From Spirochaetota bacterium (GTDB lineage: Bacteria; Spirochaetota; Spirochaetia; Treponematales; Treponemataceae): a DNA stretch of 64,000 bases. Below, piece after piece: positions 53,205 to 61,390 of the stretch (its first letter is position 1; each line of letters opens with the position of its first letter). The notes under the pieces were generated by a model, which saw only the letters and a program-made list of their open reading frames with translations, searched no databases and was not told the DNA's origin. The translations under genes and the position numbers were made by a program. The stretch is from NCBI GenBank assembly GCA_023443865.1, contig JAEZST010000011.1:372001-436000 (forward strand), given 5' to 3'.

Positions 53205-53233
53205 AGTATAACATTTTATACATAGGTTATCAA
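53205..53233 (-). promoter_or_regulatory. Promoter of the kinase-mtnN-luxS operon, leaderless geometry
   Basis: Minus strand: TTGATA (53233-53228), 17-nt spacer, TATACT (53210-53205). The ATG at 53196 begins 8 nt after the -10. Confidence 0.6.
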
Positions 53234-53262
53234 TTTTTACACACATTTACGGCAACCTCTGC

Positions 53263-53268
53263 TATGCT
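53263..53268 (+). promoter_or_regulatory. Extended -10 for the EAL gene
   Basis: TGC-TATGCT (-10 at 53263-53268) with the extended TG dinucleotide. No -35 at good spacing. Nine nt to the ATG at 53278. Confidence 0.4.
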
Positions 53269-53277
53269 GTGCTCATC

Positions 53278-54534
53278 ATGAGTGTCAACGACGATACCTT
53301 CTCGCTCCGGGACATTATGGACCGGGAACGGGTTATCATATACTTTCAACCGATCATTAACCTGAAAACCGGGGCTATCTTCGCCTACGAGGCCCTGGTG
53401 CGCGGCATAGCCGACGGCGCGACGGACCTGATCCCCCCAAGGACGCTGTTCGACGAGGCCGATAGGGAAAATCTTTCCATGGATTTTGACCGCCTGTGCC
53501 GAAAGAAGGCGCTGGAAGCCTACGGGGGCTTTGACCGGCCGGAACGGCCCCTGATGTTCCTGAATATCAACACTTCGGAGATATCGTACGACGAGCGGCA
53601 CAATCCCCATATCCACGTAATAACCAGGCAGATGGGCTTTTCGCCCCGGGCCATCGGCCTAGAGCTGATTGAGTCGCCCTCCCGCTCCGCCGAGGAACTG
53701 ATCGATTTCGTGAAACGGTACCGAGAATCGGGCTTCGTCATCGTGATCGACGACTTCGGCTGCGAGCACTCGAATATCGACCGGCTCATCCAGATCCATC
53801 CCGATATCATCAAGATAGACCGGAACGTGATCGCGGGCATAGAAAAGGACGCGTACCGTCAGTCCATACTCAAGTCCATTCACTCCCTGGCGGAAATGAC
53901 CGGGTCCCTGTGCCTGGCGGAAGGGGTGGAAACCATGGAAGAGATAAAGGCCTGCCAGGCCCTCGGCGTAGACCTCTTCCAGGGATTTGCCATCGCCTAC
54001 CCCGCCCCGGACTTGGCGGAACTGGAGCGCCGCACCCAGGGCAGAATCGCCGAATTGCAGGAAGCGGTATATCGGGAAAGCATAGAAAACCTGCGAAAGC
54101 GGCGGCGGCTCACGGGAGACATTAACATGCTCGCCGATTGGCTGATCCGCCAGATAGATCCCAAAGACCCCAACGGCCTCGCCCACGTTTTCGAGGAATT
54201 CATTGCGATGAACCGGGAAATCGAGTGCATCTATATTCTTGACGGCCAGGGCAGGCAGATTACCGATACCATCGTATCGCCGCACCTGGCCGCCTCGCCG
54301 AACCCCACGCTTTTCGCGCCGGCGACTAACCACTCAAACCACCGGTTCAAGCCGTACTTTACCTGTTTTGAGGCCCTAAAGGTCCGGCGCTACCTTACCG
54401 ACGTATATCTATCGCAAGCTTCCGGCAACCTTTGCCGGACCTTTTCGGTGAAAATCGAAACCAACCCGGAGGCGGTTATCGTGCTTTGCATTGATTTTGT
54501 GGAAGAACCGATCCGAACGCCGTACCTGGATTAA
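53278..54534 (+). CDS. EAL-domain cyclic-di-GMP phosphodiesterase with C-terminal Cache-like domain
   Basis: 418 residues from the ATG at 53278; a GTG nine bases earlier abuts the -10. EAL domain at about 15-250 with the expected catalytic residues: IFAYEALVRG, FLNINTSE, LELIES, VIVIDDFGCEHSN, IIKIDRN, CLAEGVETMEE and FQGFAIAYP. It should hydrolyse c-di-GMP to pGpG. After a helical linker, the C-terminal ~110 residues (IECIYILDGQGRQITDTIVS, VKIETNPEAVIVLCIDF) look like a small Cache/PAS-type sensor, in the reverse order to most EAL proteins. No TM, so cytoplasmic. Divergent from the hybrid kinase. Confidence 0.9.
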   Translation: MSVNDDTFSLRDIMDRERVIIYFQPIINLKTGAIFAYEALVRGIADGATDLIPPRTLFDEADRENLSMDFDRLCRKKALEAYGGFDRPERPLMFLNINTSEISYDERHNPHIHVITRQMGFSPRAIGLELIESPSRSAEELIDFVKRYRESGFVIVIDDFGCEHSNIDRLIQIHPDIIKIDRNVIAGIEKDAYRQSILKSIHSLAEMTGSLCLAEGVETMEEIKACQALGVDLFQGFAIAYPAPDLAELERRTQGRIAELQEAVYRESIENLRKRRRLTGDINMLADWLIRQIDPKDPNGLAHVFEEFIAMNREIECIYILDGQGRQITDTIVSPHLAASPNPTLFAPATNHSNHRFKPYFTCFEALKVRRYLTDVYLSQASGNLCRTFSVKIETNPEAVIVLCIDFVEEPIRTPYLD

Positions 54535-54685
54535 CGCTTTCACATGATGACATTGTTAAAGCAATGTAAAATAAGCGCATCAAATGCGAAAAACCGCACG
54601 TTTTTCATCAAAACGCTTGATTATTTTTTTGGATTCCATTATGTTCTCCTTAGCAATTGAACACCATTATGTGATACTTCATATA

Positions 54686-54725
54686 AGACCGGCCGTTCCC
54701 TCCTCCTTTCGGCCGGTCTTTTTTT
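54686..54725 (+). terminator. Rho-independent terminator between the EAL gene and purU
   Basis: Perfect 10-bp stem AGACCGGCCG / CGGCCGGTCT with a 14-nt loop and seven T. The 150 bp between the EAL stop and this stem is AT-richer and holds a small ACATTG/CAATGT hairpin; I see no gene in it. Confidence 0.88.
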
Positions 54726-54732
54726 ATTTCTG

Positions 54733-54761
54733 TTGCCAATCCCCCCAATTCCCGCTAATCT
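54733..54761 (+). promoter_or_regulatory. Promoter of purU, leaderless geometry
   Basis: TTGCCA (54733-54738), 17-nt spacer, TAATCT (54756-54761). Exactly 7 nt to the ATG at 54769, placing the expected transcription start on the initiation codon. No Shine-Dalgarno. Confidence 0.65.
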
Positions 54762-54768
54762 GTTTTTT

Positions 54769-55620
54769 ATGACCCAAAAGACCTACACCCTTACCGTCTC
54801 CTGCGCGGATCAGAGCGGGCTTATCGCCGCCGTAACCGGCTGCATCGCGGAAACCGGCGGAAACATTCTCAATCTGGCCCAGCACACCGCCGTGGATATC
54901 GGCATGTTTTTTTGCCGCGTTTCCTTTGCCGGGGGCGATACTTTCTCTGACGAGGGATTTACCACAGCCTTTTCCGCCCTCGCCGAGCGCTTTTCCATGG
55001 ATTGGCGCTTTTTCCATAACGCCGTAAAAAAGCGCGTCGCCGTCCTCGTATCCAAAACGAGTCACTGCCTGTACGAGATTCTCCTGAAACACGCCGACGA
55101 CGAGCTGGATTGCGATATTCCCGTGATCATCTCCAACCATCCCGATCTCGCCCATATCGCCACGTCGTTTCATATTCCCTTCTACCAAGTAGACCCCAAA
55201 AAGGGAAAAGAGGCGTACGAAAAGGACCTACAGGACATACTGAGGCAGTACGATATCGAGTTGGTGGTGCTGGCGCGCTACATGCAGGTCATGAGCGCCG
55301 AATTTTGCAAGGCGTGGGACGGCAAGATCATCAATATACACCACGGATTCCTCCCCGCCTTCAAGGGAGCGAAGCCCTACCACCAAGCCTGGCAAAAGGG
55401 CGTCAAGATTATCGGAGCCACGGGGCATTTCGCGACCGAAGACCTCGATCAGGGCCCGATTATCTTCCAGGACGTAATTCGCGTAAACGATACCTGTTCG
55501 GTGGACGAGTTTATCAGGATGGGAAAGGACGTGGAACGGCGGGTCCTCGTGGAAGCCGTGACCCGATACCTGAAGCACAGCATCTTCCTGTACCAGGGCC
55601 GCACCTTCGTGATCGAGTAA
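54769..55620 (+). CDS. purU: Formyltetrahydrofolate deformylase
   Basis: 283 residues from the ATG at 54769. Hydrolyses 10-formyl-THF to THF and formate, balancing one-carbon pools and feeding formate to PurT-type reactions. N-terminal ACT domain (YTLTVSCADQSGLIAAVTGC, GGNILNLAQH) and C-terminal formyltransferase-like domain with KIINIHHGFLPAFKGAKPYH, the Asn-His pair, and the late Asp in ATEDLDQGPIIFQDV. Single-gene unit behind a terminator. Confidence 0.95.
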   Translation: MTQKTYTLTVSCADQSGLIAAVTGCIAETGGNILNLAQHTAVDIGMFFCRVSFAGGDTFSDEGFTTAFSALAERFSMDWRFFHNAVKKRVAVLVSKTSHCLYEILLKHADDELDCDIPVIISNHPDLAHIATSFHIPFYQVDPKKGKEAYEKDLQDILRQYDIELVVLARYMQVMSAEFCKAWDGKIINIHHGFLPAFKGAKPYHQAWQKGVKIIGATGHFATEDLDQGPIIFQDVIRVNDTCSVDEFIRMGKDVERRVLVEAVTRYLKHSIFLYQGRTFVIE

Positions 55621-55622
55621 GG

Positions 55623-57050
55623 CTAGATGATGTTCTCGAGGATCGTGACGAGCTTCGGGTCATACAATCCGGGCTTCGTCTTTAGCTCCTCGATGGCCGA
55701 TTCCTTGTCGAAAATTTCGCGGTAATTCCTGCGGGATATAAGCGCCATGAACGATTCCGCGACCCGCAGGACCCGCGCGATATAGGGTATGCGCGAGCCT
55801 TCGAGCCCTTCCGGGTAACCGGAGCCGTCCATATTCTCGTGATGCATGAGGATACCGTCGGCGAATACCCACCGGTACCGCTCCGGCACGAAGGCGATCT
55901 GGGCGAGTCCCTGCTTTACGTGGTTGCGAATCTCGTATTTCTGTTCCTCGGTAAGGTTATCGGAACCGAGAAGATTCCGGTCGATTTCCAGAAAGCCGAT
56001 ATCGTACACCATGGCGACCATGAAAAAGAGCGTGGACTCGTATTGACCGTAGCCGAGCTCGTGGCTCATCTTGTACACCAGCTCGGAAACGTTCTTGGAG
56101 TTGTTCTTCCGTCCCGTGGCCGCGTCTATCTGCCGGCCCAATTCGCTGCACTTATTCGCCAATTCCTCGAATTCGGCGTGCTCTTCCTGCGTGGCGGGAC
56201 CGGGGGGGAGCCCCGTGGCGGCCTCGCTGGACCCGATAAGGCGCATAGTGCCGACGTGCTCGTATCCGGGCGGAAGCGCCGCGAGGGCCGGGCCGGGGGC
56301 GGGCATGTTCGCCAGCTGGGAGACGGCCTTGAGCGTTTCCACGAAGCGCTCGTCCTGGCTCTTCCGGCTCCGCATGCTCACTACCAGATTGACCACGACG
56401 ATAAGGAATACCACGAAAACGATTCCCGCGAGGGCGAGCATAATGAGCAAAAGCAGGCGGTTCCCGCTGCCGGTGGCGTTCTTTACTTCCTGGAGGGCGG
56501 TCTCGTAGGCCGAACGTTGGGTATCCAGCAGTTGCTGGCGTTGTTCGCTCTCGTTTTTCAGGGTTTGCTCGGTGGTTTCCTTACGTACCGTTTCCAGGGC
56601 CAACTGAAGCTCAACCAGATTGGAAGCCGAACCGCCGGAAGCGCTTGACGGGGACGAAACGCCCGCCGAGCGCAAGACCTCGCTATCCGCCTGATAGGTA
56701 TTGACGATCTTCACGAGTCGGGATACCCGTTCGCTCGAGAGGAAGGGAAAGGATATCAGCTTTTCCTTCACCTCGGCGAAGGCCGAATAGTCGCGCGCGT
56801 CGCGAATTCGCTCGAGATAGGCGTAATAGATCGTTTCGCCCATAACCTCGACGTTTCCGGGAACGTCGCTTTCCGTGTAAGAGTTGAGTACGATATTGAT
56901 GTAGGAAAAGGCCTTGGCCATGTTTCCCGCGGAGTATTGGTCGTTCGCGGCGTTGAGGTATCTGGTTATGAGGGCGTCGTCCGCGGCGAGGACCGGAAAG
57001 GCGAATAACGCGAAAAGGTAGCTTAACGCCAAAAACTTCTTTTTATTCAT
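55623..57050 (-). CDS. Membrane protein with a degenerate HD-GYP domain
   Basis: 475 residues. Signal peptide or first TM at 5-22, a helical periplasmic part to about 200, TM at about 202-225 (LLLLIMLALAGIVFVVFLIV), then a cytoplasmic HD-GYP-like domain from about 310. The GYP part is kept (HHENMDGSGYPEGLEGSRIP). The metal-binding HD of the HD motif reads YD in MVYDIGFLEID, and the later VAD reads VAES. It is therefore probably a non-catalytic c-di-GMP binder or signalling partner. Its ATG lies inside the last codons of the upstream gene (8-bp overlap), so the two are coupled. Confidence 0.8.
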   Translation of the reverse strand: MNKKKFLALSYLFALFAFPVLAADDALITRYLNAANDQYSAGNMAKAFSYINIVLNSYTESDVPGNVEVMGETIYYAYLERIRDARDYSAFAEVKEKLISFPFLSSERVSRLVKIVNTYQADSEVLRSAGVSSPSSASGGSASNLVELQLALETVRKETTEQTLKNESEQRQQLLDTQRSAYETALQEVKNATGSGNRLLLLIMLALAGIVFVVFLIVVVNLVVSMRSRKSQDERFVETLKAVSQLANMPAPGPALAALPPGYEHVGTMRLIGSSEAATGLPPGPATQEEHAEFEELANKCSELGRQIDAATGRKNNSKNVSELVYKMSHELGYGQYESTLFFMVAMVYDIGFLEIDRNLLGSDNLTEEQKYEIRNHVKQGLAQIAFVPERYRWVFADGILMHHENMDGSGYPEGLEGSRIPYIARVLRVAESFMALISRRNYREIFDKESAIEELKTKPGLYDPKLVTILENII

Positions 57051-58122
57051 AATCTCCTACTCCGATGGCCAGGAAAACCCGGGCGGTATTTTTAATATCG
57101 GCAGTTCTCACGAGTATTGTATCATGAATTCCCGCGTGGAAGTGGATATCAAAATCCTGAAGGTCCGCCATGCGCCAGGCGAAGGCCACGCCGGTGGCGC
57201 CGGCGGCGACGAGGCCCGGCGTGTACAGGTGCCCGGGATACCAGTCCAGGAACCATTTGAAACGGTTCCCCTCGCCCATTTGTATGTCGCGGATCGACAA
57301 GCCGACCACGGGGGTCGCGAGGCTATAGGATTGGACTTCTTCGTTGCCCAGCCCGAGGGAGAGATAGCGCCCGCCGAGACGGAACGCGACGTGCCCTTCC
57401 GAACCGGACAGGAAGAGCACCGCGCCGCCGGTCCAGTCCACCGAGGGGGTGCCGGTGAAGGTTACGATCTCGCTTGAGGCGTCAAGTTCCCCGCCTACGG
57501 TCATGGAGTCGCCATGGTATACCAATCCGCCCCGAAGGCCCAGGCCGTACTTCACGTCCACTTCACCCGGAACGGTAACCGTGGTATCGATGTCCGCCAA
57601 TTCTAAAAGGAAATCCCAGTTCCAGGTTCGGTAATGCCGATTGAAGGACTGGTCAAGATAGATGGTCTTGCCGGAGGTGGCGTTCGTGACGCTTTGATAG
57701 GTCTTGGCCACCTCCTGTTTCACCTTGGCTTGGGCCGCCTGTTGCCGAAAAGCCTCCAAGACCGCCTTTTCGGCCTGGGCGTCCGCTTCTTTCTGATTCC
57801 GCTTTTCCGCCTTCTCGATGGATTGATACAGTTCCACCGCGTCGGCATTGTCAAGGTTATTGTCTATGACCGCGAGGCTGACGGCCTTCGCCTCGCTGAG
57901 TCGGTTCTCGATCACGAGTTGGCGCGCCTTTTTGAGCACGTAGGCCTCCGCTTTGGGATACCATGGGTAGTTCGAGGATTTCGCCAGAAGGGAGGTAAGT
58001 TCCGCGGGATTGGTAAGGGCCGAATCCAGGTTGGCATACACCGAATCGGGGACGACAGATTGGGCTCCCGCCGAGAGAGCCAGAAAGAGAAGGGCGGCCG
58101 CTACGAGCCAACGCTGTTTCAT
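57043..58122 (-). CDS. Secreted protein with helical N-terminus and barrel-like C-terminus, unknown function
   Basis: 359 residues from the ATG at 58122, predicted leaderless; an upstream in-frame start would lie in the promoter. Signal peptide ending LSAGAQ. Residues about 30-130 are helical and TPR-like with a charged stretch (YQSIEKAEKRNQKEADAQAE). From about 160 on, alternating beta-strands (YGLGLRGGLVYHGDSMTVGG, VAFRLGGRYLSLGLGNEEVQ) look like an outer-membrane barrel or large sheet. Family not recognised. Overlaps the degenerate HD-GYP gene by 8 bp, suggesting a shared envelope function. Confidence 0.7.
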   Translation of the reverse strand: MKQRWLVAAALLFLALSAGAQSVVPDSVYANLDSALTNPAELTSLLAKSSNYPWYPKAEAYVLKKARQLVIENRLSEAKAVSLAVIDNNLDNADAVELYQSIEKAEKRNQKEADAQAEKAVLEAFRQQAAQAKVKQEVAKTYQSVTNATSGKTIYLDQSFNRHYRTWNWDFLLELADIDTTVTVPGEVDVKYGLGLRGGLVYHGDSMTVGGELDASSEIVTFTGTPSVDWTGGAVLFLSGSEGHVAFRLGGRYLSLGLGNEEVQSYSLATPVVGLSIRDIQMGEGNRFKWFLDWYPGHLYTPGLVAAGATGVAFAWRMADLQDFDIHFHAGIHDTILVRTADIKNTARVFLAIGVGDYE

Positions 58123-58129
58123 ACAGGTA

Positions 58130-58159
58130 ATTGTAACATGGGCCCGACTCACATTACAA
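58130..58159 (-). promoter_or_regulatory. Promoter of the secreted protein/degenerate HD-GYP operon, leaderless geometry
   Basis: Minus strand: TTGTAA (58159-58154), 18-nt spacer, TACAAT (58135-58130), 7 nt before the ATG at 58122. Confidence 0.5.
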
Positions 58160-58215
58160 GTTTATTAAGAGATTGGAGATTTGGTTGAGGGCCTTTCCTG
58201 CGTTAAATAAGCCAT

Positions 58216-58271
58216 GGTTACCGACCGGTAGGTAGATCGACCGCTATCTATCTACCTACCGGTCGGTAACC
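58216..58271. repeat. Inverted repeat with 22-bp perfect arms and nested operator-like palindromes
   Basis: Arms at 58216-58237 and 58250-58271 are exact reverse complements around a 12-nt loop. Each arm contains a 16-bp near-palindrome: TACCGACCGGTAGGTA (58219-58234) and TACCTACCGGTCGGTA (58253-58268). Such ACCGACCGGT-centred sites recall TetR-family operators. It lies between two divergent promoters. No T-run follows, so it is not a simple terminator. Confidence 0.8.
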
Positions 58272-58307
58272 CCGACGCGACTTCCCGGAAGCGCGCCGGA
58301 CCCGCGA

Positions 58308-58337
58308 TTGAAATTGCCCCGCCTTTCGGGCTATTCT
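58308..58337 (+). promoter_or_regulatory. Promoter of prfC, leaderless geometry
   Basis: TTGAAA (58308-58313), 18-nt spacer, TATTCT (58332-58337), 7 nt to the ATG at 58345. No Shine-Dalgarno. Confidence 0.6.
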
Positions 58338-58344
58338 TGCGGTT

Positions 58345-59946
58345 ATGACTGAACTGACCCAGGAAATCCGCCGGCGCATGACCTTCGCGATCATTTCGCA
58401 CCCCGACGCCGGTAAAACGACCATAACCGAAAAACTGCTCCTCTTCGGGGGGGCAATCCATATCGCCGGAGCGGTAAAGAGCAACAAATCGAGCCGGGCC
58501 GCCGTTTCCGACTTCATGAAAATGGAACAGGAACGCGGCATTTCCATTTCCACCTCCGTGATGGGCTTCGAGTACCGGGGCCGCAAGGTGAACCTGCTCG
58601 ATACCCCCGGCCACGCCGACTTTTCCGAGGATACCTACCGCGGCCTTTCCGCCGTGGACTCGGCCCTCATGGTGATCGACTCGGTGAAGGGCGTCGAGGA
58701 GCGGACCAAGCAGCTGTGCGTGGTTTGCCGCATGCGCGCCACGCCGATCGCGACCTTCATCAACAAGCTGGACCGCGAGGGCAAGGACCCGATCGAGCTC
58801 CTGGACGAGGTGGAGCGCGAGCTCGCCGTGGAAGTGCGCCCCATTACCTGGCCCGTGGGCCAGGGAAAGCTCTTCAAGGGCGTGTACAACTTGCTCGAGA
58901 ATCAGCTCTACCTTTTCCGCCCGGGAGAGGAGATGCTCCCGACGGACGTGGTGGGAATCAAGGGCGTGGACGATCCCGAGCTCGACCAACGGGTGGGAAC
59001 GTCACTCGCGAGAAAGCTCCGGGAAGACGTTGAGATGCTCTCCGCCGTGTACCCCGCCTTCGACAAGGACGAGTACGTGGCCGGCCGCGCGACGCCGGTA
59101 TTCTTCGGCTCGGCGCTCAACAATTTCGGCGTTAGGGAACTGTTGGACAATATGATAGACCTCGCGCCCTACCCCACCCCGAAACGGGCGGAGGAGCGGG
59201 AGATCGCCCCGGAAGAGGGCAAATTCTCCGGATTCATCTTCAAGATCCACGCGAACATGAACCCCAAGCACCGGGACCGCATCGCGTTCCTGCGCATCGT
59301 GTCGGGAAAGTTCGAGCGCAACAAGATGTACTACCACGTGCGCTCGGGAAAGAGCTTCCGCACGGCGAACCCGACTGCCTTCATGAGCCAGGACCGCGAG
59401 ATCATCGACGAGGCCTGGCCCGGGGACATTATCGGCCTTCACGATACGGGAACCTTTAAGATCGGCGACACCCTCACCGAGGGAGAGTCGGTGAGCTTCA
59501 AGGGAATCCCGAGCTTCTCGCCCCAGATTTTCCGCCACATCATGAACGCGGACCCCCTGCGCGAAAAACAGTACCACAAGGGCCTGGACCAGCTCGCCGA
59601 GGAAGGGGTCGTGCAGATTTTCTCGAAGCTTCACCAGTCGAACCAGCGAGTGTTGGGCGTGGTGGGACAGCTCCAGCTCGAGGTGCTCCAGAGCCGCCTG
59701 GAAAACGAGTATAACGCCGCTTGTAAATACGAGCCGATCGAGGTTTCGATCGCCCACTGGATTACCTGCGACGATAAGAGGATCCTGGAAGATTTCGTGG
59801 ACGCCAACGCGCGGCGCATCCTCGTGGACATACGGGGAAACTACGTGTACGTTGCGGAGTCGGAATGGTCGCTCAACCGCGTGCGGGAGAAAAACCCGGC
59901 GATCCGCTTTTACACGACCTCGGAGATGGTGGAAAGCCGGGCGTAA
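58345..59946 (+). CDS. prfC: Peptide chain release factor 3
   Basis: 533 residues. Translational GTPase that removes RF1/RF2 from the ribosome after peptide release. G-domain motifs: SHPDAGKTTITEKLLLFGGA, the switch region QERGISISTSVM, DTPGHADFSEDTYR and FINKLDREGKDP. The C-terminal domain II/III parts are present (FIFKIHANMNPKHRDRIAFL, VVGQLQLEVLQSRLENEY). The GGAIHIAGAVKS insertion after the P-loop is RF3-specific and separates it from EF-G. Single-gene unit, convergent with the next gene. Confidence 0.96.
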   Translation: MTELTQEIRRRMTFAIISHPDAGKTTITEKLLLFGGAIHIAGAVKSNKSSRAAVSDFMKMEQERGISISTSVMGFEYRGRKVNLLDTPGHADFSEDTYRGLSAVDSALMVIDSVKGVEERTKQLCVVCRMRATPIATFINKLDREGKDPIELLDEVERELAVEVRPITWPVGQGKLFKGVYNLLENQLYLFRPGEEMLPTDVVGIKGVDDPELDQRVGTSLARKLREDVEMLSAVYPAFDKDEYVAGRATPVFFGSALNNFGVRELLDNMIDLAPYPTPKRAEEREIAPEEGKFSGFIFKIHANMNPKHRDRIAFLRIVSGKFERNKMYYHVRSGKSFRTANPTAFMSQDREIIDEAWPGDIIGLHDTGTFKIGDTLTEGESVSFKGIPSFSPQIFRHIMNADPLREKQYHKGLDQLAEEGVVQIFSKLHQSNQRVLGVVGQLQLEVLQSRLENEYNAACKYEPIEVSIAHWITCDDKRILEDFVDANARRILVDIRGNYVYVAESEWSLNRVREKNPAIRFYTTSEMVESRA

Positions 59947-59966
59947 TGGCTATTGCCCGGCGGGTA

Positions 59967-60599
59967 TTACCTTCCGGCGAATCGGGCGACCTGGGCCGCC
60001 ACCGCCGCGCGCTCTTGGGCGTCGTCGGTTTTCTTCGAGGCCATAGAGACAGCGTCCACCAGAACGGCCCCGTCCTTCTTGAAAAGAGCGGTAAGCTGGC
60101 CGTAAAGGTTATCGAGGAACCAGCGGTTTGCGGTAACCAAGAGCGACACCTTTTTGCCCGAGAGATCGGGCTTTTTTTTCAGCCAATCCCGTACCGGCGA
60201 CTTGGAATTGAAGGCCATGACCATGCCATGCACCAGGAGGCGGTCGTACCCCGCGGGATTGACGGCGGTTTTTCCCGATACGAGATCGGCGGCTGCCACC
60301 TCGTCGTAGGCGATCCCGGCGGCGTCGAGCGCGGCGCGGAAGTGGGCGATATAGGGCTCGGATTGCTCGTTCACCTCGTCGTACACGTACAGAACCCGCT
60401 CGGCGGCGTTTCCGATCGACGCGCCGGCCTTTCCCGAGGCCGTGCCGGCGGCGCCGCTTTGCGCGGAAACCTGCATGGCCAGGCTGACGATCAGGCAGAC
60501 GGTACATAAAAGGGAAAAGGCGGGAACCGGCATCGCGGCGGCGGGCAGCGAAGCGTCCTCGGATGTGGCGTTTTTCGCGGCTTTTACGTTAGCTTTCAT
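59967..60599 (-). CDS. Flavodoxin-like fold protein with N-terminal anchor, unknown function
   Basis: 210 residues from the ATG at 60599 (GGAGG 6 nt upstream); a longer frame upstream is unsupported. One hydrophobic segment at about 25-45 (FSLLCTVCLIVSLAMQVSAQ) anchors or exports it. The rest alternates strands and helices as in flavodoxin-like proteins (RVLYVYDEVNEQSEPYIAHF, GKKVSLLVTANRWFLDNLYG). The canonical FMN phosphate loop T/S-x-T-G-x-T is not seen (YVYDEVNEQSE in its place), so cofactor binding is doubtful. Confidence 0.55.
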   Translation of the reverse strand: MKANVKAAKNATSEDASLPAAAMPVPAFSLLCTVCLIVSLAMQVSAQSGAAGTASGKAGASIGNAAERVLYVYDEVNEQSEPYIAHFRAALDAAGIAYDEVAAADLVSGKTAVNPAGYDRLLVHGMVMAFNSKSPVRDWLKKKPDLSGKKVSLLVTANRWFLDNLYGQLTALFKKDGAVLVDAVSMASKKTDDAQERAAVAAQVARFAGR

Positions 60600-60700
60600 T
60601 GTATCCTCCGGAAATCGCGCGCGGAAGGTACGGGACTCGGCGCGCGGCGTTCTATCCATGGAACAGCCCTGAGGATGGAAAACGTTACCGAAGGGACAAT

Positions 60701-61243
60701 TTACGCGGTTCTGCGTTTCTTCGCCCGAATTTCCTGTTCCACGCACCAACTCGCGCCGCCGTTCCGGGAAATCTCGGTACGCCAGAGGAAGGAATCCTGG
60801 CAGATCTCGGTAAAGCGCCAAATTTCCCGGCGGTCCTGTAGGCCCTGTATTTCCTGAACGATATCGTCGCCGTTTTTCCAGGCAACCAATTGCGTAAACT
60901 CGTTCACGCCGGGCTGCATCCAGGTGCAGTGCCACAGGTCTTTGTCGGAATCGTAATAGCGGAGCGTCGTTCCGTACCGGTCAGGCGTAAAGCCCGCCCC
61001 GTACAGCACGTCGATTATGCCGCGGCCGCCGAGAATCCAGGAAAAATGCCACTCGCCGTCCATGCGTATCCGTTCCCCGGAACTCTTGTACCACGTCGAT
61101 TCAACCGACCAAGAGCCGACGAAACGGCCGTACGTCATGAGGCTTTCGGAGTATTCCGCCCATGGAGCTTCCGCCCGGAGCAGACTGAGTGCGTCGTTGG
61201 GCGCATTGCCCGGATTTTGAAGTTGCACGGTCGCCGCGTTCAC
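60701..61243 (-). CDS. DUF1579-like small cytoplasmic protein
   Basis: 180 residues from a GTG at 61243 (GGGAG upstream). Aromatic-rich beta-strands (YGRFVGSWSVESTWY, MDGEWHFSWILGGRGIIDVL, GTTLRYYDSDKDLWHCTWMQ) resemble the DUF1579/lipocalin-like barrel proteins that often bind small ligands. No signal peptide. Function unknown. Lies alone between two minus-strand units. Confidence 0.6.
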   Translation of the reverse strand: MNAATVQLQNPGNAPNDALSLLRAEAPWAEYSESLMTYGRFVGSWSVESTWYKSSGERIRMDGEWHFSWILGGRGIIDVLYGAGFTPDRYGTTLRYYDSDKDLWHCTWMQPGVNEFTQLVAWKNGDDIVQEIQGLQDRREIWRFTEICQDSFLWRTEISRNGGASWCVEQEIRAKKRRTA

Positions 61244-61325
61244 TTTTATTTCTCCCGCACGGTTCGGAGTTTATAAGAGTAAGTATAGCGCAATGAAATA
61301 AGGTTTCAAGAATTCGATGCGGGGC

Positions 61326-61364
61326 AAAAAAAAGCCCGGAGAGGCATTCGGTACCCTCCGGGCT
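61326..61364 (-). terminator. Rho-independent terminator after the NDK-like gene
   Basis: Minus strand: 9-bp stem AGCCCGGAG / CTCCGGGCT with a GGTACCGAATGCCT loop, then a run of T (61333-61326). Confidence 0.92.
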
Positions 61365-61390
61365 CGATAAGGCTGGCTTACGCCGCCGAC

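Noticed and set aside
54584..54772. 62-codon open frame between the EAL gene and purU
   Set aside because: No ribosome site; it runs through the terminator hairpin and the purU promoter.
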